Source: Kalaharituber pfeilii
Taxonomy: Eukaryota; Ascomycota; Pezizomycetes; Pezizales; Pezizaceae
Direction: 5' to 3'
Assembly: GCA_015179045.1 (NCBI GenBank)
Contig: WHUZ01000112.1
Location: forward strand, 62,001-126,000
DNA length: 64,000 nt
The translations under genes were made by a program, and so were the position numbers. Of the stretch, positions 1 through 10,453 are shown in pieces. The notes under the pieces were generated by a model. That model did not search any database, had not been told where the DNA came from, and was given only the letters and a program-made list of their open reading frames with translations. Numbering within the stretch: position 1 is the first letter of the stretch; every line of letters begins with the position of its first letter.

Positions 1-159
1 CGGCCTGGATCGGTCCAGGCGGTTTCAGTCCAATGCAGATCACGGCCTGTCAGGCCAGGCCAGGCGGCCTGGTCGGCCGGCCTGGCCTGTTGGATTCATT
101 GAAATGGACACCACGACAATGAGGAGTTGCAATTGGCCGTATCTATCACTGCAATCCCT

Positions 160-2110
160 TTATGTGAAATGTTCACATTCTCCTGAACCTCAACATACTC
201 GGCATAAGATACAGAAGAATGAGCTAAATTTTATAGGTATGGTATATCTCTCTCACCATCAGGAGATGAAGCATAACGAGTTCAATTTGAGAGGTACAGC
301 AGCAGCTTTCCATAGCACAATAGTAACAAAGTGAGTCAAATTTAACAGGTATAAGAGTACAATTTGACTGGTATTCGATGGCACGAGATGCAGCTGAACA
401 AGTCAAATTTGACAGGTATGGCAGGTCCATTTTACCTCGCGAGATGCAGCAAAATGAACCGAATTTGATAGGCACTTTGACAGGCACGACAGCTCCTCAA
501 TGGTGTGAGGTGCAGCAGAACGAGTCAAATTTGACAGGTATGGTAGGTCCATTTCACCCCGCGAGATGCAGCAAAATGAACCGAATTTGACAGGTACTTT
601 GAAGGCACGACAGCTCCTCAATTTAACAGGCACGACAGCTCCTCAATTTAACAGGCATGATAGCTCCTCAATTTAACAGGCACGACAGCTCCTCAATGGT
701 GCGAGATGCAGCAGAACGAGTCAAATGTGATAGGTATGGTAGGTCTATTTCACCTCACGAGATGCAGCAAAATGAGCCGAATTTGACAGGCACTTTGACA
801 GGCATGATAGCTCCTTAATGGTGTGAGATGCAGCAGAATGAGCTGAATTTAATAGGTATAACAGTCTCCCTCAATGGCGCAAGATGAGGATGGATGTGGT
901 CAAGTTGACAGATATGACCTTGACAGGCAAAAATGAGGCAGAATAAGCTCAATTTAACAGGTATGACAGCTTTCTCTCAATGGCGCGAGATGTGGCCGAA
1001 TGAGCTCAAGTTGACAAGTATTACAGGACTCTTTCCATAGCGTAAGAGCAGCAGAAGAGCTGAATTTGACAGGTATAGTAGGTCTCTCTCCCTTCCATGG
1101 CGAACAGCTGCAAGCGGAGTTAGGTGAAATCAAAAAAAAAAAAAAAAAAAAGAGTAGGTCTCTCTTGATAGCACGAGATGCAGCAAAATGAACTCAATTG
1201 GACCGGTGTGTAGGTCTCCCTTGACAATACAAGATACAGTAGAATAAACTAATTTTAACAAGTATATAGGTATGGCAAGACTCTTCTACGGCACAAGATA
1301 CAAAAGAATAAGCCAAATTTCATAAGTATGGCACACCTCTCTTACCAGCGTGAGATGTAGTAAAACGAACTCAATTTGATAGGTATAGTAGCACCTTTCT
1401 ACAGGAGAGTAGCAGAGTGAGCCAAATTTGACAGGTATAATAGGACTCTTTCCACATTATGAGATATAGCAGAATGAGCACAATTTGATAGTTATTCGAT
1501 AGCACAAGATGCAGCAGAACGAGAGTCGAATTTGACATATATGACGGGTCTATTTCAGCCTGGGAGATGCAGCAGAATAAGCCGAATTTGACAGGGATTG
1601 GTAGATCTCTCTTGCCAACATGAGATACAGCAGGGCAAGCACAATTTGACAGGCATGACAGCTCCTCAATAATGTGAGATACAGCAGAATGAGCCGAATT
1701 CAATAGGAATGGCAGTCTCTCTCGATGGTGTAAGATGAGGCAGAATGAGCTCAATTTAACAGGGTATAACAGCTTCCTTTCAATGGCATGAGATGAGCCA
1801 GAATGAGCTCAAGTTGACAAGTATCACCGGACTCTTTCCACAGTGTGAGAACAGCAGAATGAGCCATATTTGACAGGTACGGCAGGACCCACCTAGCAGC
1901 GTGGAACATGGTAAATGAGCTCAATTCACAGTTAAGGCTGGCTCCTTTCTATGGTGCAAAGTGAGGCGGTATGGCTCAATTTGACAGATACAATAAGACC
2001 TCCTTGATGGTGCAAGATATGCTAAAAATGAGCTCAATTTACAATTTTACAAGTATGGCAGATTATTTTCGATGGTGCAAGATGGGGCAAAATGAGAATG
2101 CGCTGGACCG
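160..2110. repeat. degenerate tandem array of a ~57-bp repeat
   Basis: The unit is about 57 bp. It runs from an AATTTGACAGGTATGG-like core through a variable 'ggtctctctc' stretch and a GAGATGCAGCAGAATGAGC-like block to the next core. More than twenty diverged copies are visible and spacing is irregular. Open frames across the array are by-products of the repeat. The same repeat occurs in reverse orientation at 21.2-22.7 kb. The first ~100 bp of the window are a separate GC-rich stretch with repeated GGCCTG. Confidence 0.85.
1090..1152 (+). mobile_element. hairpin-sized retroposon, family 2, in the 57-bp array
   Basis: A 'CCATGGCGAACAGCTGCAAG' core is followed by a poly(A) run of about 19. 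A 13-bp duplication AGTAGGTCTCTCT flanks it (1077-1089 and 1153-1165). This copy has diverged in the outer stem (CCCTTC/GCGGAG). Confidence 0.75.
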
Positions 2111-2525
2111 GTACGGCATGGTGCTAGAAGCCAGATAAGGAAGCTAGGTACACATGAAAGGGCATATGCTGGACATCTGAGCAATATCATTGTGGGTAGA
2201 TATTAACCGGAATTTAGGTAGAGTTTATGGGCTGTAACGAGGGTTTCGCTATCCATAGGTTCTACAATTATTAGCATTATACTCCACAAAATATATAAAA
2301 TTAATACTAGAGCTCCCTGGATGCAGGAGTGGGATTACGTGATATTATAAATAACAATGAGAATATACCGATATGAATAAATGCAGAGAAACGTGATTGT
2401 ACGGTCATGGAACTGGTAAAGAGTGTACAGTCACTTGATGCCGACTTTACGGGTCTCTTATCCACTACCGCTACACCTACACTCACCCTCGCGGTCGCGA
2501 GGTGGCTACATGCTAGTATTATTTG
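2111..2525. other. intergenic, no gene seen
   Basis: Short open frames only, without domains or splice-linked exons. Part is AT-rich. Nothing recognised. Confidence 0.5.
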
Positions 2526-2815
2526 TACTGGAGGTTTCTGTCCGGTCCGAAATTGTTAGGGCGTCCGGTATAGCAAGGGCGATTTTTATGGGAACGGATG
2601 TCGCAGCTAGAGGCCATCCGGTATAGCAAGGGTAGACTGTACTGTATTCCTGATGCAGCAAAAATTCAATTGCATTTTTTGCTATTCCGCTTTATTCCTG
2701 CTGACACCAGCAAAATCCCTCTATGATACGTAAAATACAAGAATATTCTACCCTTGCTATACTAGTACCTGATGCCCTAACCATTCCGGTCCGCACAGAA
2801 ACCTCTAGACAGGTA
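2526..2815. mobile_element. remnant DNA transposon with inverted ends (pogo/Tc1-like)
   Basis: The segment 2528-2580 (GGAGGTTTCTGTCCGGTCCG through GGTATAGCAAGGGC) recurs in reverse complement at 2751-2813. Inside, a further outward-facing GGTATAGCAAGGGTAGAC motif lies near 2617-2637. The TTGCTATACCGG-type end resembles fungal pogo/Fot termini (family knowledge). No transposase remains. Confidence 0.6.
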
Positions 2816-2816
2816 C

Positions 2817-3409
2817 CCCCCTGTCGCCATGCAAATAATATTTGCCTCTACCAGATACGCTAATACTAATACATCTTAGACTATCCCATTTCACACTTGG
2901 CCGCCATCACTGCTGCCACGCCTGTTTCTGCTATCGCCGCTGCTACCGCTGCTACCATCACTTGCTACAACTTTGTTCAACTAATGGAAAATGCGCACTT
3001 CGTTGCTTTTTTTCCATGTCCAATTTCCGAGATTGGTTGCTAACGCTTATCACTCTGTTTCAAAATATCGACAAAGTAGATACAGTTACTGATCGGCCTA
3101 GATATAATAGATTAGATACTTATGGTATCAAAGGTAAGTTCAAGTACAGTAACCAGCAACTCATCTCGAAAATGTCTAACAAATTTACTGAACATTTCTT
3201 TAGCATCTGTTAATTCTAGTCGATGTTTAGATATTTGATGCTTCCCAAGCACACTTAAGGCCTGACATTTTTCTAGAATTTGGGAGTGACGCATGTTGAT
3301 GTCTTTGTGGGGTATGTAAACAAGTTGATGTTTATTTCATTCATTTCCTATTACAGTAATTATTTGAATTTACAACATTTTATAACCCCCTGTCTGGCAA
3401 GCATTTTAT
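2817..3409. other. intergenic, no gene seen
   Basis: Contains overlapping short open frames on both strands, none with recognisable domains. Confidence 0.4.
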
Positions 3410-3475
3410 TCTATACTAGAACCTTGCTATACCGGACTACATTTTAGCGATCTGTCATAGCAAGGGTAAACTTAT
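3410..3475. repeat. short hairpin with pogo-like ends
   Basis: AACCTTGCTATACCGGAC on the left is answered by TCATAGCAAGGGT on the right in inverted orientation. It matches the ends at 2.5-2.8 kb, so it is probably a deletion remnant of the same family. Confidence 0.5.
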
Positions 3476-3558
3476 GCAGCCGATTGACTGTCTGAACCAA
3501 CCAATGTTGCCACAACGAAGTGGAGAAAAATCAAAAAAATATATGCCTAACTGCTTAA

Positions 3559-4443
3559 GGCCCTGTTTGGTTGCAGTAGGTCGTATCATATAGTTTAGAC
3601 CTAGCATCGGTATGAATGATTAGGACGATTACGACATAAGAGGTGCAATTGGAACTGGTGAAGTGTTTGTTTGCTACAATTTGACTACGTAAGCACCTAC
3701 TAGCAAGTAAAATATGTATTCGGACAGGGGTACTAATGCACATTATGCTATGTCCGAATACATTTTTTACTAGCTAGTACAGATATGTAGGACAAAAGAA
3801 AAAGGCAAATTGAAGGTTTGTTTGCTACATTTTCATTGAGTTAGGCAAGAAAAAAAAAAGAAAAAAAAAAAATTGATCCCATGGTCACCATGTCACACGT
3901 GTCAATTGCAGTTATTGCATTGCGAGTCTCAAGCTACCACACCTATCACTATCACTTTCTATGGCTTCTGCTATAGCTCCCAACAGCGTACCCAAATGTC
4001 AGAACCACGAGCAAAGTGGACCTTCCAAAGGGCGCCACAGGTTTGTTGATAAAATAGACCTCATGTAAGTACGCATTTCCTTGCAATGCCGATGTCCACT
4101 TAGGGTTTGTTTTGTGAAATAATGGCATGTACTCTATTGTTTCTATTCCAATTGCCAATAATAAGTCCAGTGTGAGGAAATCGTGAGGGTTGAGTTCCGC
4201 CAGAATAGCGGTGCAGGACAATGTCAATGATGCGAGGCAATAGGATGATGCAGTTTGCTGTGGCAAGCGAAATAATGCATGGCGATACTCACCTCTGCTG
4301 GACAGTTCCAATTTTTGCGGGCAGAACCTGACAGTTTAGTTTCGCGCGAAACGGCTTTAGCGAAACCATGAAATCGTTGGGTTGCTGTAGTTTCACTTGA
4401 AATCTCGGCTATACGACGTACGTGGTCAACCGAACAGGGCCTA
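3559..4443. mobile_element. non-autonomous inverted-repeat transposon, ~885 bp
   Basis: The left end AGGCCCTGTTTGGTTG with following GTAGGTCGTAT is mirrored at the right end (4410-4443: ATACGACGTACG, then CCGAACAGGGCCT). Flanks are TAA on the left and TAC on the right, a near match to the 3-bp TAA/TTA duplications of PIF/Harbinger elements. No transposase is present. Assignment to a superfamily is an inference from end sequence and flank. Confidence 0.7.
3701..3779. repeat. nested palindromic hairpin
   Basis: ATGTATTCGGACA and TGTCCGAATACAT are perfect inverted arms separated by about 23 bp. Similarity extends outward to roughly 26 bp per arm (TAGCAAGTAAAA / TTTTTTACTAGCTA). It lies inside the 3.56-4.44 kb element. 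Confidence 0.7.
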
Positions 4444-4838
4444 CGCTTCGATAATCTAAAAGCTTCAATTGAGAATGATTTTGAAGAATTAATGGTGAAT
4501 TTGGTAACATTTGGCAGGGGGATTGGTTGCTGGACTGCATAATTCTATATACTCAAACGATAGCCAGTAGGTATACCGAACCAGTCTCAGTCAACCGCAA
4601 TTGTCCAGACTGGGGCTTTTGACCACATCCATGCCAGTTGCAATACTTATGCTGACGCAAGTAGATGTTATTAAAACCCGCGCGCCCCCTCCTCGTTGTT
4701 GAGCTTCATTGCCAAATACAGTCTCGAACCGGGTTCTCTTTTCCTCTGCAAGTTCCTTTTATTTTTTTTCCCTGAAGAGCAATTGCAATCCCGGTGTTAG
4801 TTTCGGCAACCATTAGTCAAATCAGAAATTCCATCACA
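4444..4838. other. upstream region of the DUF4246 gene
   Basis: No gene seen. Pyrimidine-rich stretches near 4735-4775 precede the start codon, as is common in fungal promoters. No clear TATA box identified. Confidence 0.35.
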
Positions 4839-7099
4839 ATGGACACTCACAGAACCAGCCGCCCAATCCCCACAACCAAATTACCAGGCTTCGGCTTGCC
4901 GCTCAACTACATCCCCACCAACTACGATAAGAGCCATAGGTACCCGGTGCTTTTCCCCAACGCACTTGATAAATCAGATTTGAAAAACGGATGGGCAGAG
5001 TAAGTTGCATCTAACCTCTTGCTTTTTTTCCCTCCATCTCTCGATTTTTGGTGCGATCGCTTTGGTTCGGGCTTCGCTGATGATGTCGAGTTGTGGTGTG
5101 ATGTGTATAGCTTACCACTCACAACCTTGCGCGAGTTCACAATGATGCGGTTTATGAATGCGATTACAGATAAGCCGGGATGGCAGGTTAAGGTGTGCTC
5201 AATCCACCACAGTAATCTATTTCTTCCAATAGTGAATCGTTCTTTGTGCTAATTGAAACAACCGGAACTCAGGTTCTCGATGATACCATCACCCAAAAAT
5301 GGATCACTGAGACCCTCACAAACCGCGACATCGACATGACCGAAAACATGCTTGCATACTGCATCGCCGAACTCCAGCACAAAGCCATACTTTACAAGAG
5401 CACCCGCGCTGTGAGTGTCTACACGGGCGACGTCGTCAAGTCCGACACCGCGGTTTCCACCGAACTCCAAGCCGAACTTAAATCCGCCGTCTCCGTCCTC
5501 GAAAACGTACCCGCGGGAACAAAAGATTGGCATCCGGGTTCAGACGGCAAGGTGCTGGACCTTGTACATCCCTCTCTATTCCCGTTAGTCTATGGGCGGT
5601 CCAGGATCCTAACGGATGGCACGATTGGGCTCGAAGATTGTTTGCGGCGGGCGGGCGAGGGGGTTGTGGTCCCAGTGCCGCCGGAAGATGAGGCATACAC
5701 TAGTCAGGGCTATAATAAGTCCTACTGGGGGGAAAACACGGGGTACGATAAGCAGTATAGTCGCAAGTTCCAGTGGCTGCCGTGCGATGTCGAGTTCGTG
5801 GATGCGGAGATAGGGGAAAAGAAAGCAAAGTGAGAATCAATTCCCCGTTTGAGTTTATAGGTAATAGGCTGTTCTAATTGTATATACTTGCTGCTAGGAT
5901 TGTGAGCTACGTCAATAATCTCCATCCAGTCTCACATCGCCACTTATACACCATCATCGAGCAAATTATTGACGCTGCAATCCCACTCTGGTCCATGACT
6001 TTGACCAAATACAAAGTTTGTCGCCGTATCTCCTACTTCGCTGTCCAATACGAGACCAACGCAGATGACATCCCCGAATCAGAGTGGCCCACCCAAGGTG
6101 TCAATGAGTCTGACGATGATTTTGACGAGCGCTTCGATCAATGGAAAGAGACCGTCAAGGTCCTGACCATGCCGGATGTTGATTCTCAGTTTGAGCCGCC
6201 GGCGCCAGAGGAGAGGCCCACAGTGGGGCCTGAGAGGGTAGTGGATGTGAAGAAGGATTATACGAAGACGGGGTTACAGGTGATTGTCAAGTTGGCGAAC
6301 ATCATTTTAACGCCGGAGAAGCCGAACTATGAAGGAGGAACGTGGCATGTCGAGGGGCAGCTGGTAATTTGGGCTCCCGCGAGATATATTTATCGTATGG
6401 AATAACGATCTAACGGTACCTATGCACTTCGGATATAGAATGAACATATTTGTGCTACTGCTGTACTGACCAACCAAGCTTCCCATTCCCCACTTTCTGA
6501 AATCCACAGCTCTGGGCAATGCTAACAAGCTTACCCAGATATACTACTACGACAGCGAAAACATCACCACAAGCCACCTTTCCTTCCGCCAACACTCGAA
6601 CCGCGATCAGGCCAGCGATGTCTATTACGAACAGAACGACAATGCCTGGCTTTCCGAAATCTTTGGCTGCTCGAATTTTGAGTCTACAGTCCAAGAGGTG
6701 GGCGACATCACCACCACCCCGGGGCGCCTTGTGACCTTCCCCAACATCCTCCAGCATCGTGTGAAGCCATTTCGGCTTGCCGACCCGACCAAGCCAGGCC
6801 ACCGCAAGATCCTCGCTTTGTTCCTCGTTGATCCGAATATTAGGATCATTTCCACGGCGAACGTCCCCCCGCAGCAGCAGCACTGGTGGGGCGAACAGGT
6901 GATTGCGCTGGCGGATAACTTGATGGGTAGATTCCCGCCACAGTTGCAGAACGCAATTGTGAGTAGTGAGATGGAGTTTCCAGTGTCATTGAGGGAGGCG
7001 AAAGAGTTGAGGGAGGAGTTGATAGAGGAGAGGAGGCAGTACGTGACCGCGCATGGAAGGGAGTTTGAGCTGGAGAAGTTCTCGCTGTGCGAGCATTGA
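4839..7099 (+). CDS. DUF4246 family protein (616 aa, six exons)
   Basis: Exons 4839-4999, 5111-5192, 5273-5829, 5898-6363, 6439-6462 and 6539-7099 join without frame error to 1851 nt. All introns are GT-AG; the last has TGCTAAC close to its acceptor. The protein shows the run of motifs typical of fungal DUF4246 proteins: LPGFGLPLNY near the start, NAITDKPGW, DWHPGSDGKVLDLVHPSLFP, QWLPCDVEF, SYVNNLHP and WHVEGQL, then NEHICATA from an eight-codon micro-exon, YYYDSEN, and QHRV through FLVDP and VPPQQ. The start at 4839 is the first ATG before PGFGLP and has an ACAATGG context. The HxE plus later H arrangement recalls 2-oxoglutarate/Fe(II) dioxygenase folds, but that is an inference and no substrate is known to me. 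The gene looks intact. Confidence 0.92.
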
Positions 7100-7196
7100 G
7101 GAGTGGCAACTCAGCAGGAGTGGTGTGTGGAACCTATTCCTGGCCAGGCCAGGTACTTTTCACTCAATTAGGCGGCAGTCATTCTCAGCCTTTTTG

Positions 7197-7410
7197 TTTT
7201 GACAGTCAAACCTGTCATATCGGATAGCGTCGGGACCGGAGGGTTCCATCCAATAACACAGGTTATCCGCTTAGACAGGTTTGAGTGGAAAGGTCAATTT
7301 TTGTGCTATATACCTGAGTCAGAGCTATAACAGGTACATACATGAGTAATAAACTATACTGCTGCAAAAGAAGAGGTAATAGATGCCTGTTCTGAGGGGC
7401 ACTTGAAGCT
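7197..7410. repeat. diverged dispersed repeat with pogo-like terminus
   Basis: CAGTCAAACCTGTCATATCG faces GACAGGTTTGAGTG about 90 bp later, forming a short inverted pair. The whole stretch, including ACCTGTTATAGCT and TATTACCTCT on the complementary strand, recurs at 23325-23530 in reverse orientation. Confidence 0.6.
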
Positions 7411-7436
7411 TTGACATGCTGTTGAGGATAATGCAA

Positions 7437-7483
7437 ATTTATTACACGCATACCGCCTGTAGGCTATGGCGCGGTATTAGGAG
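7437..7483 (-). mobile_element. degenerate LINE 3'-end unit (family 1)
   Basis: Resembles the LINE terminus (CATACCGCCTGTAGGCTATG on the plus strand) but has no poly(T) tract and no visible duplication. Probably an old copy. Confidence 0.4.
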
Positions 7484-8303
7484 ATAAGTGAGACAAAAAT
7501 AAATAGGATAAACTGGAAAGTAACAATATCCCATCCCTTATCATTCTATCCAGTTCAACAATACTCCAGTGAATCTTCTTCCCCTTCGTCACCCTCCGGG
7601 GGAATGCAATAGTTGGTACCATTCAGCTTCCGTAGGATCTTCGTATTCGTACTTTGACATAGAGTTTACCTTGGTATTTACTTACAACAATCTAAGGTAT
7701 GAGATCTGTACTTGCCAGTAACATAACTATATATAGGTTATTAACAAAGAGGGCACGAAACTAGGAGCAATCCAGGGCGGCCTATGGCAGGCCCGGATTC
7801 GCAATGCCAACAAACTGGAGAAGCCTGGGCGAAGCGGCGAGAAACAGAGACGTCAAGGACCACATGGAGAGAATGAAGGAATGAAGGAGTGAGTAAACAA
7901 GGCCCTCGGCACCGACGCACTATACAGAGTCAGGTTTGTAGTGCCTAACCCAGATTCCCGAAAGAACGCATACTGCTGAGGGAGGAAACCTCACGGAAGA
8001 AGGAACTGAGGAGCCTAGACTTGCTGGAAATAGCAGTGAAGGAATGCCACCTGCATCTCAGAGTGAACTGGGATATGGAACTCATGACCTTCGATATCAG
8101 TAATCGGAAGTCACTAGAGAGATTAGAGAAAGACCTCTAGATCAACAATCAGGACAAGATAACTACCTGGTCAATTCATAGACTAACAAGTAGACAGATA
8201 CTAGTAAAGAAAGAAAATAAAGTAATCTTGAAATTGTCTAGAATAAGATTATAGATTTTCTAAAAGATAGGTTAATATTTCAAGAAGAAAAGATTAAGAT
8301 ATA

Positions 8304-9678
8304 TATATATATATTTTTTTTATATCATTACTCGCATGCCGCCCTATGGGCTATGGCGAGGTATTTATTAAAGAAAAGAAAAGAAAAGAAGTAACTGTAA
8401 CTAAATACATGTGGTACCCGCGATACTCGTACATGATACGGGTGGAGTGCAGGGGCCAGCGTGTCTATCTTCTCTCCGACTCGTACCGACATGCCTTCAA
8501 CCATTTCCCTCCCAAACGCACTCTCTCAACTTGGACCTCTTTTTCCAGGTATACCACGGCTGAGCTCGTCTTCTTCCCTTCCTCCAGCAGCAGCGTCTTG
8601 TGTCTCAGCCATCTAATCCCAGTGGTCTTGCCGATGTCCTTGTTTGCCTCCTCCAGCCATCTGCGGACTTTCCCCAAGTCCTTTCTCAGGGCGATTCCGT
8701 GAATGACTATGCCTATTTTCCTGGTGGCGGGGTTGGTGCTGGGGGAGCTTGTTTTGGGGCTAGGTGTGGCTTTCCTGGGTTTCGGGAGGGCACGTTTCGG
8801 GGGGTGGGGGTTGGGGTAGTGTCATTGGGGGTGGGGAGGCTTGATGACGGTGTAGCGGCTGAGGCAATCTTCTTTGCCTCCGTGTCCGTAAGCGCCCGCT
8901 TAATGGCGTATGCGGCCTGGTTGAACGGCATTTTGCCTTTGCGCTTTCTTGTGGGTGTGGTGGGTGTAGTTTCCATCGGCTCCGACTGAGTGCACGTGAT
9001 GGGGCTGAACCCCATCGTCGTTGGCGGTGGTGGCGATGGTGGCGGTGGTGGTGGTAGTGGTTCCACTGGCTCCGACTGAACGCTCGTGATGGGGCTGAAC
9101 CCCAGTGTCGGTGGCGGTGGTGGTGGTGGTAGGGGGTGGGAGGGAGCGGGGCTGGCCTGATCTTCCGCGGAAATCTCCACCCTGCTCCATGTGTCGTCTA
9201 GGAAGCGTACTGTTAGAACCGACCCCTTCGTTGGGTCTTTTGTACCCAGGTCGTGGTCCTGGTAGTTCCTCCATAACGACCCGACAATGGTGCCTAGGCC
9301 GAGTTCTAGTCGTTCTCTCAAGTGTCCCCAGAACGCTTGTTACGAGACTACCTAGAACGGTATCTCGGCGGGGTGAAATTCTCTCCTCGGCTTTCTAGGC
9401 ATCTTATTGGGTGTTGGCGTCGTCTTCGGTGTCTCCTATTGGTTCTTGGCACGGGGTTGGTGTGGGAGATGTATTGGCAACGGAGGTGGTGAGCTGAAGA
9501 ATCCTCGAAATTTCTCCCCTCGGGGGAAATTTGCAGTGTCGGGTTTTTGGGATAGAAGATTAGATCAGAATGCTCAGCTCACTGAGAGCTTTCGATCTGT
9601 GTAGGTTTCAGCGGGGGGGACGTTGTGGTTGTGGAGTCGCTTCCAAACGCTCGTCCTGAGGTGGTTGTTGTCGGTGAC
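8304..9678 (-). mobile_element. LINE derivative carrying ORF1 only, with target-site duplication
   Basis: A 13-bp duplication AGATTAAGATATA flanks the element (8291-8303 and 9679-9691). On the minus strand it has a 5' leader, an ORF1 region, and then directly the LINE 3' terminus (TCATTACTCGCATGCCGCCC on the plus strand, with an adjoining T-tract). No reverse transcriptase lies between ORF1 and the 3' end. Because the duplications enclose the whole unit, ORF2 was lost before insertion, or this is a separate non-autonomous family using LINE enzymes in trans. Confidence 0.8.
8465..9321 (-). pseudogene. LINE ORF1 (gag-like), frameshifted
   Basis: The upstream part (9321-8713) is rich in proline with two PPPPPP runs. 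The downstream part reads in another frame through IGIVIHGIALRKDLG, WLEEANKDIG and GIRWL, then KTSSAVVYLEKE, and ends at 8465. This matches the C-terminal pattern of ORF1 proteins of fungal Tad-type LINEs (family knowledge). The two frames meet near 8710-8790, so a frameshift separates them. No ATG is evident at 9321; an upstream ATG near 9402 is closed by a TAG after 16 codons. The copy therefore looks non-functional. Confidence 0.65.
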
Positions 9679-9691
9679 AGATTAAGATATA

Positions 9692-10453
9692 GCTAAGAGA
9701 GGACTTAGGAAGAGAAAGCTTAAGTAAAGTAAGATATTATAGATATATAGATCCTGCTAGTACTTTTAAGTAAGACAGGTTATGGAGTCGATATCTATAG
9801 TATATAATATATATTTAACTTCTGTTTAAATAATTATTTTTCTATCTAGTTCTTCTTAAAAGAGTCTACTACTAGATTTAAATTTGACTGGTAACAGGTA
9901 TTACCGTAGTACTGGAGACTACCAGCCAATAGGCCGGGGCCAAGGCACTAAAAGCACCTCAGTTAGTAGTGGTACTTTCTGGTAGTTAAGTCAGTGGCAA
10001 CCCTATCTTGGATGCAGCTTTTCGTGCTCCTGAGGACTTACCCCTACCTCCAAGTACACACTAGCATGTAGCTCTGCCGTTCCTTAATAAGTTGAGAGCC
10101 ATCTAAATGCCATGAGCGAGATCTTTGCAACACTGGCCAGACCAGATCCCGACGCCATCCTAGTTTGCATCCCAGCGATTTGTGCATACCCTTGCCATTG
10201 CAACCCTGGGAATCCCTGTTTCTTCCAGCCATTTGCTGTATGAAATGCCTATGGTATCTATCAATAGGTGCGGAGTGACTGCTAACAATTTGCGCGTATC
10301 AAATCATGCAAAATTAACATCCCTGATCAGGCTGGCGCTGCGGCGGCAGAGCTCTGCCATCAACAAACTCAACACATTAACAATCCCACCGGAAATCACT
10401 GCAAATTCTTCACGTAGCAGAAAGTCCTACAAAAGACCTGCCCTTCGCAAGTC
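9692..10453. other. intergenic, upstream of NLR-A
   Basis: AT-rich to about 9890, then mixed composition. No domain-bearing open frame. It presumably includes the NLR-A promoter, but no TATA box is obvious. Confidence 0.4.

Larger units (their letters stand above)
7100..8303. other. intergenic with repeat fragments
   Basis: No gene seen apart from the annotated repeats. 7740-8280 has no convincing open frame. Confidence 0.5.

Noticed and set aside
1371..1754. 127-codon minus-strand open frame
   Set aside because: It follows the 57-bp repeat period and changes with each unit; no domain.
160..2110. CRISPR-like array of regularly spaced repeats
   Set aside because: Units are contiguous, diverged along their whole length and lack constant repeats with unique spacers; a eukaryotic minisatellite explains them.
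2423..2626. 67-codon frame at the left of the 2.5-kb element
   Set aside because: It spans the inverted end of the transposon and has no domain.
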